Origin: Flavimaricola sp.
GTDB taxonomy: Bacteria > Pseudomonadota > Alphaproteobacteria > Rhodobacterales > Rhodobacteraceae
DNA length: 13,414 bases
Assembly: GCA_023300365.1 (NCBI GenBank)
Contig: JALZWD010000023.1
Location: 1-13,414 of the forward strand
Reading direction: 5' to 3'
The notes under the pieces are model-generated. The model saw only the letters and a program-made list of their open reading frames with translations. It had not been told where the DNA came from and did no database searches. Below, piece after piece: positions 1 through 8,203 of the stretch (positions are counted from its first letter, which is position 1; each line of letters begins with the position of its first letter). The translations under genes and the position numbers were made by a program.

Positions 1-14
1 ATCTTGTTTTGGCG

Positions 15-1214
15 TCACGAACGCGGTCCGTCGCCACATATCACACGCAGGCTTTGCCATTGAACTGGCGTCAGGATCGGCCGGGTATTCCCCACCCCTT
101 CCGACAAGGTTCGCGCCGAAAAAATACGATCCTCAAGCGCCGGATGAGACAAGAAATGTTGCACGATCGCTGGCAGCTCTCCCCCCTCTTTTTGCAGCCG
201 CTCAAAAAAGGTCGCCAAGGCGGCGGGCGAAACATTCGAAGCCTCAAGAACCGCAGCGCCGTAAGCATCGGCGGCTGTCTCGGCGTCTTGGGTATATTCT
301 GCCTGTATCATCCGTTCAGCCAAAAGCAACACAATCGCGCCACCCGCAAAATCACCAAACAACAATCCTAAAACACCAATTGACCCCGCAGACTGCAAGG
401 CAATGCGCGTTGGATCACGCGCAACCACATGTCCGATCTCATGTGCGGTCACGGCGGCCACCTCCTCGGCGGTCTCCGCCGCCTCGATCAGCCCGCGAAA
501 CAAAACGATATGCCCACCCGGCAAGGCAAAGGCATTGACCATAGGGTGATCCAAAACATGCACCGTCAGCGGGGTTTCTAAATTTTCGGCATTCTGGGTC
601 AGCACCTCGACCATCGCACCCAACGCCGCCTGCCCGTCAGGTTCCTCGCAAATGGCCACCCCCAATCCCGTCTCGCTCAATGCTCCGCGAATTTGGCCAA
701 GCGTGGCGGCACCAAGCGCCGCCTCGCCTTCTGGCGGCAAAAAATCAGCTAAACGAGAAGCCAAGAACGGCACCAAAACGAATATCATCAAAGCAACAGA
801 CGCGACCGCCGCAAACGCCAGCCCGGCCAATTTTCCGCGGTGCACCACAGCAACCCGGCGGCCCAAGCGGTCCGCGCGTGTGCGTATCATATCAGCGTCA
901 GTCGCAAGAACCTCAACACGCGCAGGATCGCCGCCAGCACGGCCCAACAACATACCATCTCCACCCGCTTGATCCGGCAAGTTGCGCAGATCATCATAGG
1001 CCCAAGCTTCGGGCGGGCGGCCCGGCGGTGTTACAATCAAAGCCCGCTTTTCATCGTCAAACGAAAGACCCACATCCTGCGCCACGGCCGTTTTGCCATC
1101 AACATAGATCCCACGGCCGCTAAATTTCGGCGGTTTGGCTCCAATCGAAATGATGGTCCGCTCTTGCTTGGGCCGCGCACCGCCGGGCCATGTCGGTGAC
1201 AGGGTCTTGGTCAT
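15..1214 (-). CDS. M48 family zinc metallopeptidase, membrane-anchored
   Basis: The 399-residue product is a predicted zinc-dependent endopeptidase of family M48 (HtpX/Ste24/Oma1-like). The zinc motif HEIGH is at about residues 258-262, with a likely third ligand Glu312 in the AETAADAYG stretch. A late SHPALEDR motif (His357) is typical of the family. Residues 1-125 form a soluble N-terminal domain (the kind often found on DUF898-linked M48 enzymes), followed by one transmembrane helix at about 129-152. A second hydrophobic stretch at about 275-298 lies between the zinc ligands. The ATG overlaps the TGA of the upstream DUF898 gene (ATGA), and a GGGGG-containing ribosome-binding stretch lies seven bases before it, so translation is probably coupled. 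The family often works in membrane-protein quality control; the substrate here is unknown. The family call is firm and the role is inferred. Confidence 0.93.
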   Translation of the reverse strand: MTKTLSPTWPGGARPKQERTIISIGAKPPKFSGRGIYVDGKTAVAQDVGLSFDDEKRALIVTPPGRPPEAWAYDDLRNLPDQAGGDGMLLGRAGGDPARVEVLATDADMIRTRADRLGRRVAVVHRGKLAGLAFAAVASVALMIFVLVPFLASRLADFLPPEGEAALGAATLGQIRGALSETGLGVAICEEPDGQAALGAMVEVLTQNAENLETPLTVHVLDHPMVNAFALPGGHIVLFRGLIEAAETAEEVAAVTAHEIGHVVARDPTRIALQSAGSIGVLGLLFGDFAGGAIVLLLAERMIQAEYTQDAETAADAYGAAVLEASNVSPAALATFFERLQKEGGELPAIVQHFLSHPALEDRIFSARTLSEGVGNTRPILTPVQWQSLRVICGDGPRS

Positions 1215-2392
1215 ATCGCTGCCCCCAAATCCAAGGCTTCGGCAAACCCGCCAGCCTCATTGGCCGCATCTCGCCCTCTTTGACCCACCCTGCAAAATTC
1301 AGCCGAGCCCGTGACCTCAAGGGTATCCGCATAATGTCGCCATAGCGGCATGGTCACAAAGATATGCCGCAAACCGGACCAGAGCATAAAAACAAAGAAA
1401 TAGCTGACCACCGCGCCCACAATCGCCATCCAAGCGCCAAACCCAATACGGCTTAGGTCTGTCGTAGGCCCCTCAACAAGGTAATTTACCAAGTTGGCAA
1501 GCCCCCCCAACATCAACAACGGAATCAACATCAAAATAGCCAACGCAATCGCCCCAAACACCACAATCCGTGCAACGACCAAAGCATTGGCCCCTGAGTT
1601 TAAACCAAGCCCCCCTGCACTCTTATGGCTGGCCATGATCCGCCACGCCGTGACCCGGTAGTAGAGTACAGATACCAGGACCAAAGGCACTGTCACCGCA
1701 AGTGCCCAAACAAGGGTTTCGGGCGTGAAATAAGAAAACCCAAGAGCAACCAACATCGCAACAACTGCGGCGATAACATAGCCAAACGGCGCCATCAGCA
1801 TTGTCCATTGGCCGCCTTGTGTAATTCGGTGATCGCCAAAATAGCTTCGGTCGGATCGGTACTTTTCCAGCAGAAACGTCATACGCGGCCACAAAATCCC
1901 AAGCGACAAAATCGTGACGATTAAATAAATGATCGCGCGGCCCGCATACCCCCAAGCGCCTGGGGCCATACCAAACCGAATACCTCGCCACCGCGTGCGC
2001 GCCAAAACATATGACCGCGCCCGATAACGCGCAAAAAACCAAACAGGCACCAGCCCCACAAAACTTAGCACATAAGCAACGCCCGGGATGGCCCAGATCG
2101 ACAGACTTGCGAACATCAACAGCAGGTTCACAACCCCCAACCAAAAGGCCAGTATGGAGACTGCAAGAAAGAAGCCCGCCAGTTTTTCCGACCCTACGCC
2201 GGTATATTCAACAGGTTGTCCACCGGGCCGAATGGCCGACCAATACCATCGCCGCAATCGCGTTTTGGCCCAAAACCTGTAAAAACCAAGGGTGATAAGC
2301 GTCCAAAAACCAGTGACCATTGCCAATTTGAACAGGCGCGCACGCTTGCCTACGAACGCGGTCTCGATGGTATCAGGTAAACCTGTTGTCAC
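1211..2392 (-). CDS. YjgN family (DUF898) multi-pass membrane protein
   Basis: From a GTG at 2392 this encodes 393 residues with about eight hydrophobic segments (roughly 23-41, 71-95, 100-121, 150-168, 200-220, 227-245, 275-303 and 320-340). The basic signature TRWRGIRF at 133-140, after [10 protein letters not shown], is characteristic of DUF898/YjgN proteins. The biochemical function of the family is unknown. An ATG at 2488 in the same frame would overlap parC by 116 bases. The GTG overlaps it by only 20 and has GAGG eight bases upstream, so I prefer the GTG. Because the stop shares an ATGA with the M48 peptidase gene, the two proteins are probably made together. DUF898 proteins are commonly found beside M48 peptidases, so the membrane protein may be a partner or substrate adaptor of the protease. 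That last point is inference. Confidence 0.88.
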   Translation of the reverse strand: MTTGLPDTIETAFVGKRARLFKLAMVTGFWTLITLGFYRFWAKTRLRRWYWSAIRPGGQPVEYTGVGSEKLAGFFLAVSILAFWLGVVNLLLMFASLSIWAIPGVAYVLSFVGLVPVWFFARYRARSYVLARTRWRGIRFGMAPGAWGYAGRAIIYLIVTILSLGILWPRMTFLLEKYRSDRSYFGDHRITQGGQWTMLMAPFGYVIAAVVAMLVALGFSYFTPETLVWALAVTVPLVLVSVLYYRVTAWRIMASHKSAGGLGLNSGANALVVARIVVFGAIALAILMLIPLLMLGGLANLVNYLVEGPTTDLSRIGFGAWMAIVGAVVSYFFVFMLWSGLRHIFVTMPLWRHYADTLEVTGSAEFCRVGQRGRDAANEAGGFAEALDLGAAI

Positions 2393-4703
2393 GCGGGAAA
2401 CCTCGCGGTGCCATGCGCCCCGCACTGGCACGTTTGGCTGTATATTCGGCCAAATCAGTTTCCGTCCGCGTGCGTCCTGCGGGGTCAAGCCAGCTTAGGC
2501 CTTCTGACAAAGTAAAGGTTGTGGCATCCGACAGGCCGCCATCCTTAAATTTCTGCAACCGCACGCCTTTGCCTCGTCCCATTTCAGGCAGTTCCGTCAT
2601 TGGGAAGACAAGGACTTTGCGATTTTCGCCCACGGTGGCCACATGATCACCCGTCGCAGGAATACAAACCAACGCGCGGTTGCCGTCCTTGACATTCAAT
2701 GCTTGTTTGCCGCTGCGGGTTTGCGCAACCACATCGTCCTCGGGCACAATAAATCCGTCGCCGGCAGTCGATGCCAAAAGCAATTTGCCCCCCGGCTTGT
2801 GGATAAACAGCGCCACCAATTCCGCCTCATTGGGCAAGTCCACCATCAACCGCAACGGCTCGCCCATGCCACGCCCACCGGGCAGCGTCGAGCCTCCAAT
2901 AGTATAAAAGCGTCCGTTCGAGCCAAAGGCCAAAAGCTTGTCCGTGGTCTCGGCGTGGAAGATATACTTACCCTTATCACCATCCTTAAACTTCAGCTCA
3001 CGATTTAGGTCGATATGCCCCGTCATCGCACGGATCCAGCCCATCTCAGAACAGACAACCGTGATCGGCTCGCGCTCAATCATCGCCTCCATCGGAACTT
3101 CAGCAACATCACCGGCGTCGGCAAAGGTAGAACGTCGCGCGCCGCCCTCGCTATCGCGACCAAACTGTTTGCGGGTCTCGCGCAACTGCTCGGCAATGGC
3201 TTTCCACTGCACCTCTTCGCTCTCCAGCAGGTCTTCGATACCTGCCCGTTCCTCCATCAAAGCGTCGCGTTCTTGAAGGAGCTCCATCTCTTCAAGACGC
3301 CGCAACGACCTCAAGCGCATATTAAGGATCGCCTCAGCCTGCGCCTCGGTCAAGTTGGGATCTTCGCCCTCGGCAATCGTGCGCCCGTCTAGCGGCGAAA
3401 TATAGGCCGCCTCGTCCACCGCCCGCACATGATCTTTCGACCAATCCTCAAACATCAAGGATTTCTTCGGCTCATCGTCAAACCGAATTATATCAATGAC
3501 ACGGTCAAGATTGAGGAAGGCGATGATAAAACCTTCTAACACCTCAAGCCGTTGGTCTATCTTTTCCAACCGATGTTGTGATCGCCGCAAAAGCACATCT
3601 TGACGGTGATCAAGGAACGCCCGCAGCACTTCCTTGAGCGAGCAAACCTTTGGCGTCAAACCATCGATCAGCACATTTAGGTTCAATGAAAACCGCGTCT
3701 CAAGATCGGAGTTGCGATACAGCATCCCCATCATAATTTCGGGATCGACAGTGCGCGAGCGCGGCTCAAGAACGATGCGGATGTCTTCGGCACTCTCATC
3801 GCGCACATCCGCCAGAAGCGGCACCTTCTTAACCTGAATAACCTCGGCCAAGCGCTCAATCAGTTTGGATTTCTGCACTTGATAGGGAATCTCTGTGACA
3901 ACGATCTGCCACTGCCCCTTGCCCATGTCTTCCTTTTCCCACCGCGCCCTCAGGCGAAAGGCCCCCCGCCCCGTCCGGTAGGCCTCAAGGATATTTTCAC
4001 GCGGCTCAACGATCACACCCCCTGTTGGGAAATCAGGGCCGGGGATATGCTCAATCAACGTCTCATCACGCGCGTTCGGCGCCTTGATAAGGTGCAAGCA
4101 AGCATCGAGCAATTCGTGCAAATTATGGGGCGGAATATTCGTCGCCATCCCAACGGCAATCCCGCTTGAGCCATTGGCCAATAAATTGGGGAAGGTTGCT
4201 GGAAGAACCGCGGGCTCTTGCAGCCGGCCATCATAATTGTCGCGAAAATCAACGGCGTTTTCCGACAGACCCTCAAGTAAGGCCTCGGCAAAAATCGTCA
4301 GACGCGCCTCGGTATACCTGCTCGCCGCCGGGTTATCGCCATCGATATTGCCAAAGTTACCCTGACCATCAACAAGCGGGTAGCGGACATTAAAATCCTG
4401 CGCCAATCGGGCCATCGCATCATAGATCGCGCCATCACCGTGAGGGTGGAAATCCCCCATGGTATCGCCGCTGATCTTGGCCGATTTGAGGAACCCGCCA
4501 TTGGGCGAAAGTTTAAGCCGCGACATCGCATAAAGGATTCGCCGATGCACAGGTTTCAGGCCATCTCGGGCGTCCGGCAGGGCGCGATGCATGATCGTTG
4601 ATAACGCATAGGTAAGGTACCGATCCCCAATTGCACTACGCAACGGCTCGGCGGCCTCTCCGTTCTCGGGCTCTATGTTGGGGTCATCGACCAGATCGTT
4701 CAT
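2373..4703 (-). CDS. parC: DNA topoisomerase IV subunit A
   Basis: The 776-residue product is the DNA-cleaving subunit of topoisomerase IV, which with ParE decatenates and relaxes chromosomes in the cytoplasm. The N-terminal winged-helix/tower region carries the [10 protein letters not shown] motif and HPHGD at 86-90. The catalytic tyrosine is Tyr130 in [10 protein letters not shown], preceded by Arg129. A coiled-coil arm rich in Glu/Leu/Arg lies at about 380-500, and a C-terminal beta-propeller-like region at about 530-750. It is ParC rather than GyrA because the N terminus reads [37 protein letters not shown], the C-terminal domain is short, and no GyrA box is evident. The position matching E. 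coli Ser80 is Gly91, and the Glu84 match is Asp95. No strong ribosome-binding site precedes the ATG, but it begins where alphaproteobacterial ParC proteins usually begin. It heads the chain parC-DUF898-M48. Confidence 0.96.
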   Translation of the reverse strand: MNDLVDDPNIEPENGEAAEPLRSAIGDRYLTYALSTIMHRALPDARDGLKPVHRRILYAMSRLKLSPNGGFLKSAKISGDTMGDFHPHGDGAIYDAMARLAQDFNVRYPLVDGQGNFGNIDGDNPAASRYTEARLTIFAEALLEGLSENAVDFRDNYDGRLQEPAVLPATFPNLLANGSSGIAVGMATNIPPHNLHELLDACLHLIKAPNARDETLIEHIPGPDFPTGGVIVEPRENILEAYRTGRGAFRLRARWEKEDMGKGQWQIVVTEIPYQVQKSKLIERLAEVIQVKKVPLLADVRDESAEDIRIVLEPRSRTVDPEIMMGMLYRNSDLETRFSLNLNVLIDGLTPKVCSLKEVLRAFLDHRQDVLLRRSQHRLEKIDQRLEVLEGFIIAFLNLDRVIDIIRFDDEPKKSLMFEDWSKDHVRAVDEAAYISPLDGRTIAEGEDPNLTEAQAEAILNMRLRSLRRLEEMELLQERDALMEERAGIEDLLESEEVQWKAIAEQLRETRKQFGRDSEGGARRSTFADAGDVAEVPMEAMIEREPITVVCSEMGWIRAMTGHIDLNRELKFKDGDKGKYIFHAETTDKLLAFGSNGRFYTIGGSTLPGGRGMGEPLRLMVDLPNEAELVALFIHKPGGKLLLASTAGDGFIVPEDDVVAQTRSGKQALNVKDGNRALVCIPATGDHVATVGENRKVLVFPMTELPEMGRGKGVRLQKFKDGGLSDATTFTLSEGLSWLDPAGRTRTETDLAEYTAKRASAGRMAPRGFPRDNRFT
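2401..2404 (-). promoter_or_regulatory. Ribosome-binding site deciding the DUF898 start
   Basis: On the minus strand GAGG is followed by eight bases and then the GTG at 2392-2390. It lies inside the last codons of parC, as expected for translational coupling. It supports the GTG over the upstream ATG at 2488. Confidence 0.5.
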
Positions 4704-4786
4704 ACATCGTGTCTATGCTTCTAGGGCGTTGTCGTAAAGTCGGCTTTGCGCTCAGGTGTGGCTAATTTTCCCCGTCCGTGAACTAA

Positions 4787-4808
4787 TTTTCTATATTAAC
4801 ATAGAAAA
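4787..4808. promoter_or_regulatory. Inverted repeat in the divergent parC / SH3 promoter region
   Basis: The sequence shows a perfect eight-base inverted repeat, TTTTCTAT and ATAGAAAA, around a six-base spacer. It lies in the 158-base gap between divergently transcribed genes. It covers a TATATT -10-like hexamer for the plus strand (4792-4797) and a TATGTT -10-like hexamer for the minus strand (4803-4798). The minus-strand hexamer has a weak TTGCGT about 18 bases upstream. An operator controlling one or both promoters is plausible, but no regulator family is recognised. The rest of the gap (4704-4786 and 4809-4847) shows nothing else I can support. Confidence 0.35.
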
Positions 4809-4861
4809 ACAAATGGTTTCGACGCAAAAGTCGGACAGGTAACGCACGAGGGAATATCGCG

Positions 4862-5512
4862 ATGATCAAGTTCATGATTGTTTGCTTTTTGATTTTGGGA
4901 TGGGCTTTCTATGAAATGTCTGGCGGCTCCGAGTTCGAACCCGAACGACGGGCCGATGCTCAGCCGACTGAGGCCGAGCCTATTGTGGCGTCTGAGGTAG
5001 ATCCCGTGGAAGTTGCACAGACGGCAAACGAGCCCGCACTCGCAGATCCTGAAGCGTCCACCGAAAATGTCGAAATCGCCCTGAGCGATCCAATCGTCAC
5101 AGAGAGCGACGGCAGCATCCAGCAACGCCTCGCAACTGCTTTGGTAACCTCCGCCGTGACGGAAGTTGTCTTGGACAGCAATCTGGGCGCAAGCACCACC
5201 GAAGGGGTGTTGGCCGCCGTAGAGGACGTCACCAACGCCCTACCGCAAAACGTCGTGGCGATCGCAACTGAGACGGTTGTCGAAACGATTGTACCCGAGC
5301 CCTCCCCCGTCGATCTGCGCCGCGTGTCGGGATCGCGCGTCAACATGCGCAGCGGCCCAAGCACCGATTTCACCGTTCTCGACACTCTCGACGGCGGCAC
5401 CGCCACCGAAGTGATCGAGCGTGACACAAACGGCTGGGTTCTGGTCCGCGTCCAAAACACTGGCCAAGAAGGCTGGATGGCCGAGCGCCTACTCGAACGC
5501 GTCAACGGTTAA
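4862..5512 (+). CDS. Membrane-anchored or exported SH3b-domain protein
   Basis: The 216-residue product starts with a short hydrophobic segment (about residues 3-18, MIKFMIVCFLILGWAF-like). This would act as an uncleaved anchor or signal peptide and place the rest in the periplasm. Residues 20-150 form a low-complexity linker rich in Glu, Ala, Val and Thr. Residues 152-213 match a bacterial SH3 (YgiM-like) domain, with the hallmark VNMRSGPSTDFTVLDTL followed by WVLVRV and GWMAERLL. Such domains often bind cell-wall peptides or appear in envelope proteins; the ligand here is unknown. A GAGGGA ribosome-binding site eight bases before the ATG supports the start. It is divergent from parC and 60 bases upstream of the SDR gene. 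Confidence 0.85.
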   Translation: MIKFMIVCFLILGWAFYEMSGGSEFEPERRADAQPTEAEPIVASEVDPVEVAQTANEPALADPEASTENVEIALSDPIVTESDGSIQQRLATALVTSAVTEVVLDSNLGASTTEGVLAAVEDVTNALPQNVVAIATETVVETIVPEPSPVDLRRVSGSRVNMRSGPSTDFTVLDTLDGGTATEVIERDTNGWVLVRVQNTGQEGWMAERLLERVNG

Positions 5513-5525
5513 TATTTCACTTCTA

Positions 5526-5548
5526 AAGATTGCCCGGTTGCAAATCTT
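5526..5548 (+). other. Hairpin between the SH3 and SDR genes
   Basis: AAGATTGC and GCAAATCTT can pair as an eight-base-pair stem with one bulged A and the loop CCGGTT. No T-run follows, so it is not a classic intrinsic terminator. It may act as an mRNA processing or stability structure, or be chance. Confidence 0.25.
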
Positions 5549-5572
5549 GGCACGCTTGGTCATCCCTTGGCC

Positions 5573-6397
5573 ATGAAAAAATCCGTCCTAATTACTGGCT
5601 CCTCGTCTGGCCTTGGGCTCGATGCCGCCCTTGGCCTGCGCGAGCGCGGCTGGCGCGTCTTCGCCTCCTGCCGCAAACCTCAGGATTGCGAGGTGCTTCG
5701 CGCCCAAGGGTTCGACGCGCCGCTCCTCGATTATGCTGATCCCGCAAGCATCACCTCTGGCCTTGCCGAGGTTCTCGCGACAACTGGCGGCACGCTGGAC
5801 GCTTTGTATAACAACGGGGCTTACGCCTGTCCCGGCCTTGTAGAAGACCTCCCCCGTGGCGCGTTAGAAGAAATATATCAAACCAACCTTTTTGGTGTGC
5901 ACGACCTGACCCGCCAGGTCATCCCAGTCATGCGCGCCCAAGGCCATGGCCGCATCGTCAATTGCTCTTCAGTGCTAGGCTTGGTGACATTGCCGTGGCG
6001 CGGCGCCTACGTCTCAACCAAATTCGCGCTCGAGGGGCTTACGGATACCCTACGGATCGAAATGCGCGGCACAGGCATCGACATCATTTTGCTAGAGCCG
6101 GGCCCGATCACCTCAAAAATACGTGAAAACGCGATCCCTCACTTTGAAAAGTGGATTGATTGGGAAAACGCACATCGCCGCAATGACTACGAAACCTTGC
6201 GCGACAGGCTTTACACCGCCAGTGGCCCCGATCCATTTGAATTGCCCGCGTCTGCTTGCACCAAACGCCTGATCCATGCCTTTGAAAGCCGCCGGCCTCG
6301 CGCGCGCTACTATGTGACCAAACCCACATGGATCATGGGCAACCTGCGCCGAATTTTGCCAACCCGCGCGCTTGATTGGGTAATTTCCAAAGCCTAA
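5573..6397 (+). CDS. Short-chain dehydrogenase/reductase (SDR), classical type
   Basis: The 274-residue product is an NAD(P)-dependent oxidoreductase with a Rossmann fold. The cofactor motif TGSSSGLG is at residues 8-15. The catalytic tetrad is visible as Asn105, Ser133, Tyr146 and Lys150 (YVSTK). The usual NNAG motif after beta-4 is NNGAY (80-84), a variant seen in one SDR subgroup. The post-catalytic PGPI motif (187-190 region) is present, and an Arg at the end of beta-2 (CRK) suggests NADP preference. The substrate cannot be read from sequence. I chose the ATG at 5573; an in-frame TTG two codons earlier (5567) is possible, and neither has a strong ribosome-binding site. A 59-base gap separates it from the small membrane-protein gene downstream, so the two may share a transcript. 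Confidence 0.9.
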   Translation: MKKSVLITGSSSGLGLDAALGLRERGWRVFASCRKPQDCEVLRAQGFDAPLLDYADPASITSGLAEVLATTGGTLDALYNNGAYACPGLVEDLPRGALEEIYQTNLFGVHDLTRQVIPVMRAQGHGRIVNCSSVLGLVTLPWRGAYVSTKFALEGLTDTLRIEMRGTGIDIILLEPGPITSKIRENAIPHFEKWIDWENAHRRNDYETLRDRLYTASGPDPFELPASACTKRLIHAFESRRPRARYYVTKPTWIMGNLRRILPTRALDWVISKA

Positions 6398-6456
6398 AGC
6401 TGGCAATCGACACACAGCCTGCTACATCAACGCACAAGACAAAAGGAGTAGAGCCC

Positions 6457-6663
6457 ATGCGCGATGATCCGTTCTTTATATTGGTCGTGATCGCTGTCCT
6501 GCTTGTGGCGGGCATTTTGCTATTTGGCATTGGTACATTTGGCAAAGGGGGCGACTTCAATCGCAAATATGCCAATAAAATCATGCGCTGGCGGATAGGC
6601 GCACAATTTGTCGCCGTTTGCCTGATCCTTGCCTACGTCTGGCTTGGCCGCGGCGCACAATAG
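6457..6663 (+). CDS. Small two-helix membrane protein, HIG1-like (twin transmembrane protein)
   Basis: The 68-residue product has two transmembrane helices, about residues 6-26 (FFILVVIAVLLVAGILLFGI-like) and 48-64, joined by a short positively charged loop. The loop contains RWRIGAQ, which fits the RxRxxxQ core of the HIG1 (hypoxia-induced gene 1) domain. In mitochondria and some alphaproteobacteria HIG1 proteins associate with cytochrome c oxidase; whether this one does is inference. The start is set by AAAAGGAG at 6441-6448, eight bases before the ATG. The in-frame extension back to 6376 would run into the SDR gene and skip this excellent ribosome-binding site. The stop is 12 bases before the adenosyltransferase ATG, and the next gene's ribosome-binding site overlaps this stop codon, so the two are probably co-translated. 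Confidence 0.82.
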   Translation: MRDDPFFILVVIAVLLVAGILLFGIGTFGKGGDFNRKYANKIMRWRIGAQFVAVCLILAYVWLGRGAQ

Positions 6664-6675
6664 GGAATTAAAACC

Positions 6676-7248
6676 ATGGTCGTTCTGAACAAAATCTACA
6701 CGCGCACAGGCGATGCTGGCGACACCGCGCTTGGCAATGGTGACCGCGTGGCCAAACATTCTCTACGCGTCTCGGCCTATGGAACGGTTGATGAAGTAAA
6801 CGCCACCGTCGGCCTCGCCCGCCAGCACAGCACTGGCGACATGGACGCCCAACTTGCCATGATACAAAACGATTTGTTTGATCTTGGGGCCGACCTTTGT
6901 CGCCCCGAAATGTCCAAAGATGCCGAGGCCCCCTACCCTGTGTTGCGGATGGTTCAAGCCCAAGTAGATCGACTTGAGGCCGAGATTGACGCAATGAACG
7001 AGACACTCGATCCCTTGCGCAGCTTTATCTTGCCCGGTGGCAGCGCTTTGGCCGCACAAATGCACCTCTGCCGAACGGTCTCTCGCCGCGCGGAACGTCT
7101 GGTGGTGGAATTAGCCGCCCAAGATGAAGTAAACGCACCCGCCCTCAAATACCTCAACCGCTTGTCGGACTGGTTTTTTGTTGCCGGTCGCGTGGTCAAT
7201 AACGGTGGCAAAGACGACATCCTCTGGGTGCCCGGCGCAAATCGCTAG
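6676..7248 (+). CDS. ATP:cob(I)alamin adenosyltransferase, PduO/MMAB type
   Basis: The 190-residue product transfers the adenosyl group of ATP to cob(I)alamin, making adenosylcobalamin in the cytoplasm. Hallmarks are the N-terminal [14 protein letters not shown] (6-19), [11 protein letters not shown] (36-46), and the core FILPGG...[10 protein letters not shown] (117-141). The core aligns Phe117 with the lower-face Phe170 of human MMAB and Arg133 with human Arg186. [12 protein letters not shown] is at 161-172. The length is usual for a stand-alone PduO-type enzyme. AGGGA at 6662-6666 serves as ribosome-binding site and overlaps the stop of the HIG1-like gene. The likely consumers are the B12-dependent mutases of the ethylmalonyl-CoA and methylmalonyl-CoA routes, which fits the Mcd gene nearby (inference). 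Symbols such as pduO, cobO or yvqK are used for this family; I assign none. Confidence 0.94.
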   Translation: MVVLNKIYTRTGDAGDTALGNGDRVAKHSLRVSAYGTVDEVNATVGLARQHSTGDMDAQLAMIQNDLFDLGADLCRPEMSKDAEAPYPVLRMVQAQVDRLEAEIDAMNETLDPLRSFILPGGSALAAQMHLCRTVSRRAERLVVELAAQDEVNAPALKYLNRLSDWFFVAGRVVNNGGKDDILWVPGANR

Positions 7249-8018
7249 CCCCAAATCCCCTTGCGAACAAGGTTTAGGCCCGCAATCGTCAAAACGATCA
7301 AGGTCATCCGCCGGAACCGCTCCTGATCCAACCTATCTTGCAGCTTAAACCCCAGCCACATCCCCAGAAACGACGGAACAACCAGCGCAAACGAAAACGG
7401 GATCGTCTCAGCATTCAGAACACCCGATTGCAAATGCCCAATCATCAATGCAATCGCCCCAACACCATAGATCACGCCCTGGGCCACCATTTGCCGCTCT
7501 TTGGCGGTGTTCATCGCCAACAGATATAAAACCGTCGGTGTGCCCCATGATCCGGTGATACCCCCCAAAATTCCCGCGATTATCGCAACACCAACGGAAA
7601 ACCGGGTTCGCAAAGCCACGGGTATAATCGGCCGCCACCCCCAAAGTTGGATCAGGCAAAGCACCACAACCGGAATACCCAACATCAAAAACAGGGTCTG
7701 GCCGGGAATGATCCGCAAGAATTGCGCAGCGATCAGGATCACACAGCAAACGATTGCGATATACAGTCGAAAATCACGCAACGCCGCAAGGGCTTCGATC
7801 CAGCCAGCGCGCGCCACTTGCAACAGATTGGCGACAACAATCGGGACAACAATTCCCGCAACCACAATATGTGGCGGAAGAAATATCCCCATCCCCGAAA
7901 TCATCACCAAGGGCTGCGCAAATCCAACCGCCCCCTTCACAAACCCACCCACAGCCGTAACCAAGGCCCCAAGAAAAAAGGCAAGCAACGTCACATCTGG
8001 CGGCAAGAAAAATTCCAT
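7245..8018 (-). CDS. TSUP (TauE/SafE) family permease
   Basis: The product (257 residues from the ATG at 8018) is a polytopic inner-membrane transporter of the TauE/SafE family. These proteins move sulfite, sulfoacetate or other small organosulfur or carboxylate anions. About eight hydrophobic segments are visible. The two family repeat motifs appear as GGFVKGAVGFAQP near the N terminus and GGITGSWGTPTVLYL near the middle. The substrate is not determined by sequence. A GTG at 8036 would add six residues; neither start has a strong ribosome-binding site, so the start is uncertain. The stop codon overlaps that of the adenosyltransferase on the other strand through a shared CTAG at 7245-7248, leaving no room for a terminator between them. 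Confidence 0.9.
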   Translation of the reverse strand: MEFFLPPDVTLLAFFLGALVTAVGGFVKGAVGFAQPLVMISGMGIFLPPHIVVAGIVVPIVVANLLQVARAGWIEALAALRDFRLYIAIVCCVILIAAQFLRIIPGQTLFLMLGIPVVVLCLIQLWGWRPIIPVALRTRFSVGVAIIAGILGGITGSWGTPTVLYLLAMNTAKERQMVAQGVIYGVGAIALMIGHLQSGVLNAETIPFSFALVVPSFLGMWLGFKLQDRLDQERFRRMTLIVLTIAGLNLVRKGIWG

Positions 8019-8136
8019 ATCATTCGAGCCTAACACAGGCTTTGACTAGGTTGCATCCATCATCAATGACGGGCAACAATCAAATCCATCGAGACACATT
8101 AGTATGTAAAATTAACAAAAATTGAATTATTGTTGC

Positions 8137-8173
8137 GCTGCAGCTGCAGAAGTCGTATTGCTGCACCTGCAAA
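8137..8173. repeat. Tandem 14-base direct repeat upstream of mcd, with a 12-base palindrome
   Basis: GCTGCAGCTGCAGA (8137-8150) and GCTGCACCTGCAAA (8160-8173) match at 12 of 14 positions with a 23-base period, close to two helical turns. The first copy contains the perfect palindrome CTGCAGCTGCAG (8138-8149). The second includes TTGC...GCAA half-sites at 8158-8172. Such an arrangement fits a dimeric regulator binding cooperatively. RamB/PccR-type short-chain acyl-CoA regulators, which control related pathways in Rhodobacterales and favour TTTGCAAA-like half-sites, are one candidate (inference). The remainder of the 185-base gap is AT-rich (8096-8133) and may hold promoters for both the TSUP and mcd genes. 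Confidence 0.45.
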
Positions 8174-8203
8174 CGAACACTCCAAAAACGGCAGGACAAA
8201 AAG

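Noticed and set aside
2393..2488. Upstream ATG start for the DUF898 gene at 2488
   Set aside because: It would overlap parC by 116 bases and add 32 residues not resembling the family. The GTG at 2392 has a well-placed GAGG.
2386..4393. Several open frames on the plus strand opposite parC
   Set aside because: They are antisense shadows of a strongly conserved gene, with no recognisable domain or ribosome-binding site.
5526..5548. Intrinsic terminator after the SH3 gene
   Set aside because: The hairpin is real on paper but no T-run follows it; kept only as a low-confidence structure.
6376..6456. Longer N terminus for the HIG1-like protein
   Set aside because: It begins at a TTG inside the SDR gene, adds a non-membrane stretch and ignores the AAAAGGAG-ATG start at 6457.
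8112..8126. A CtrA-like box upstream of mcd
   Set aside because: TTAA-N7-TGAA misses the TTAA-N7-TTAA consensus by one base in an AT-rich stretch, so it is likely chance.
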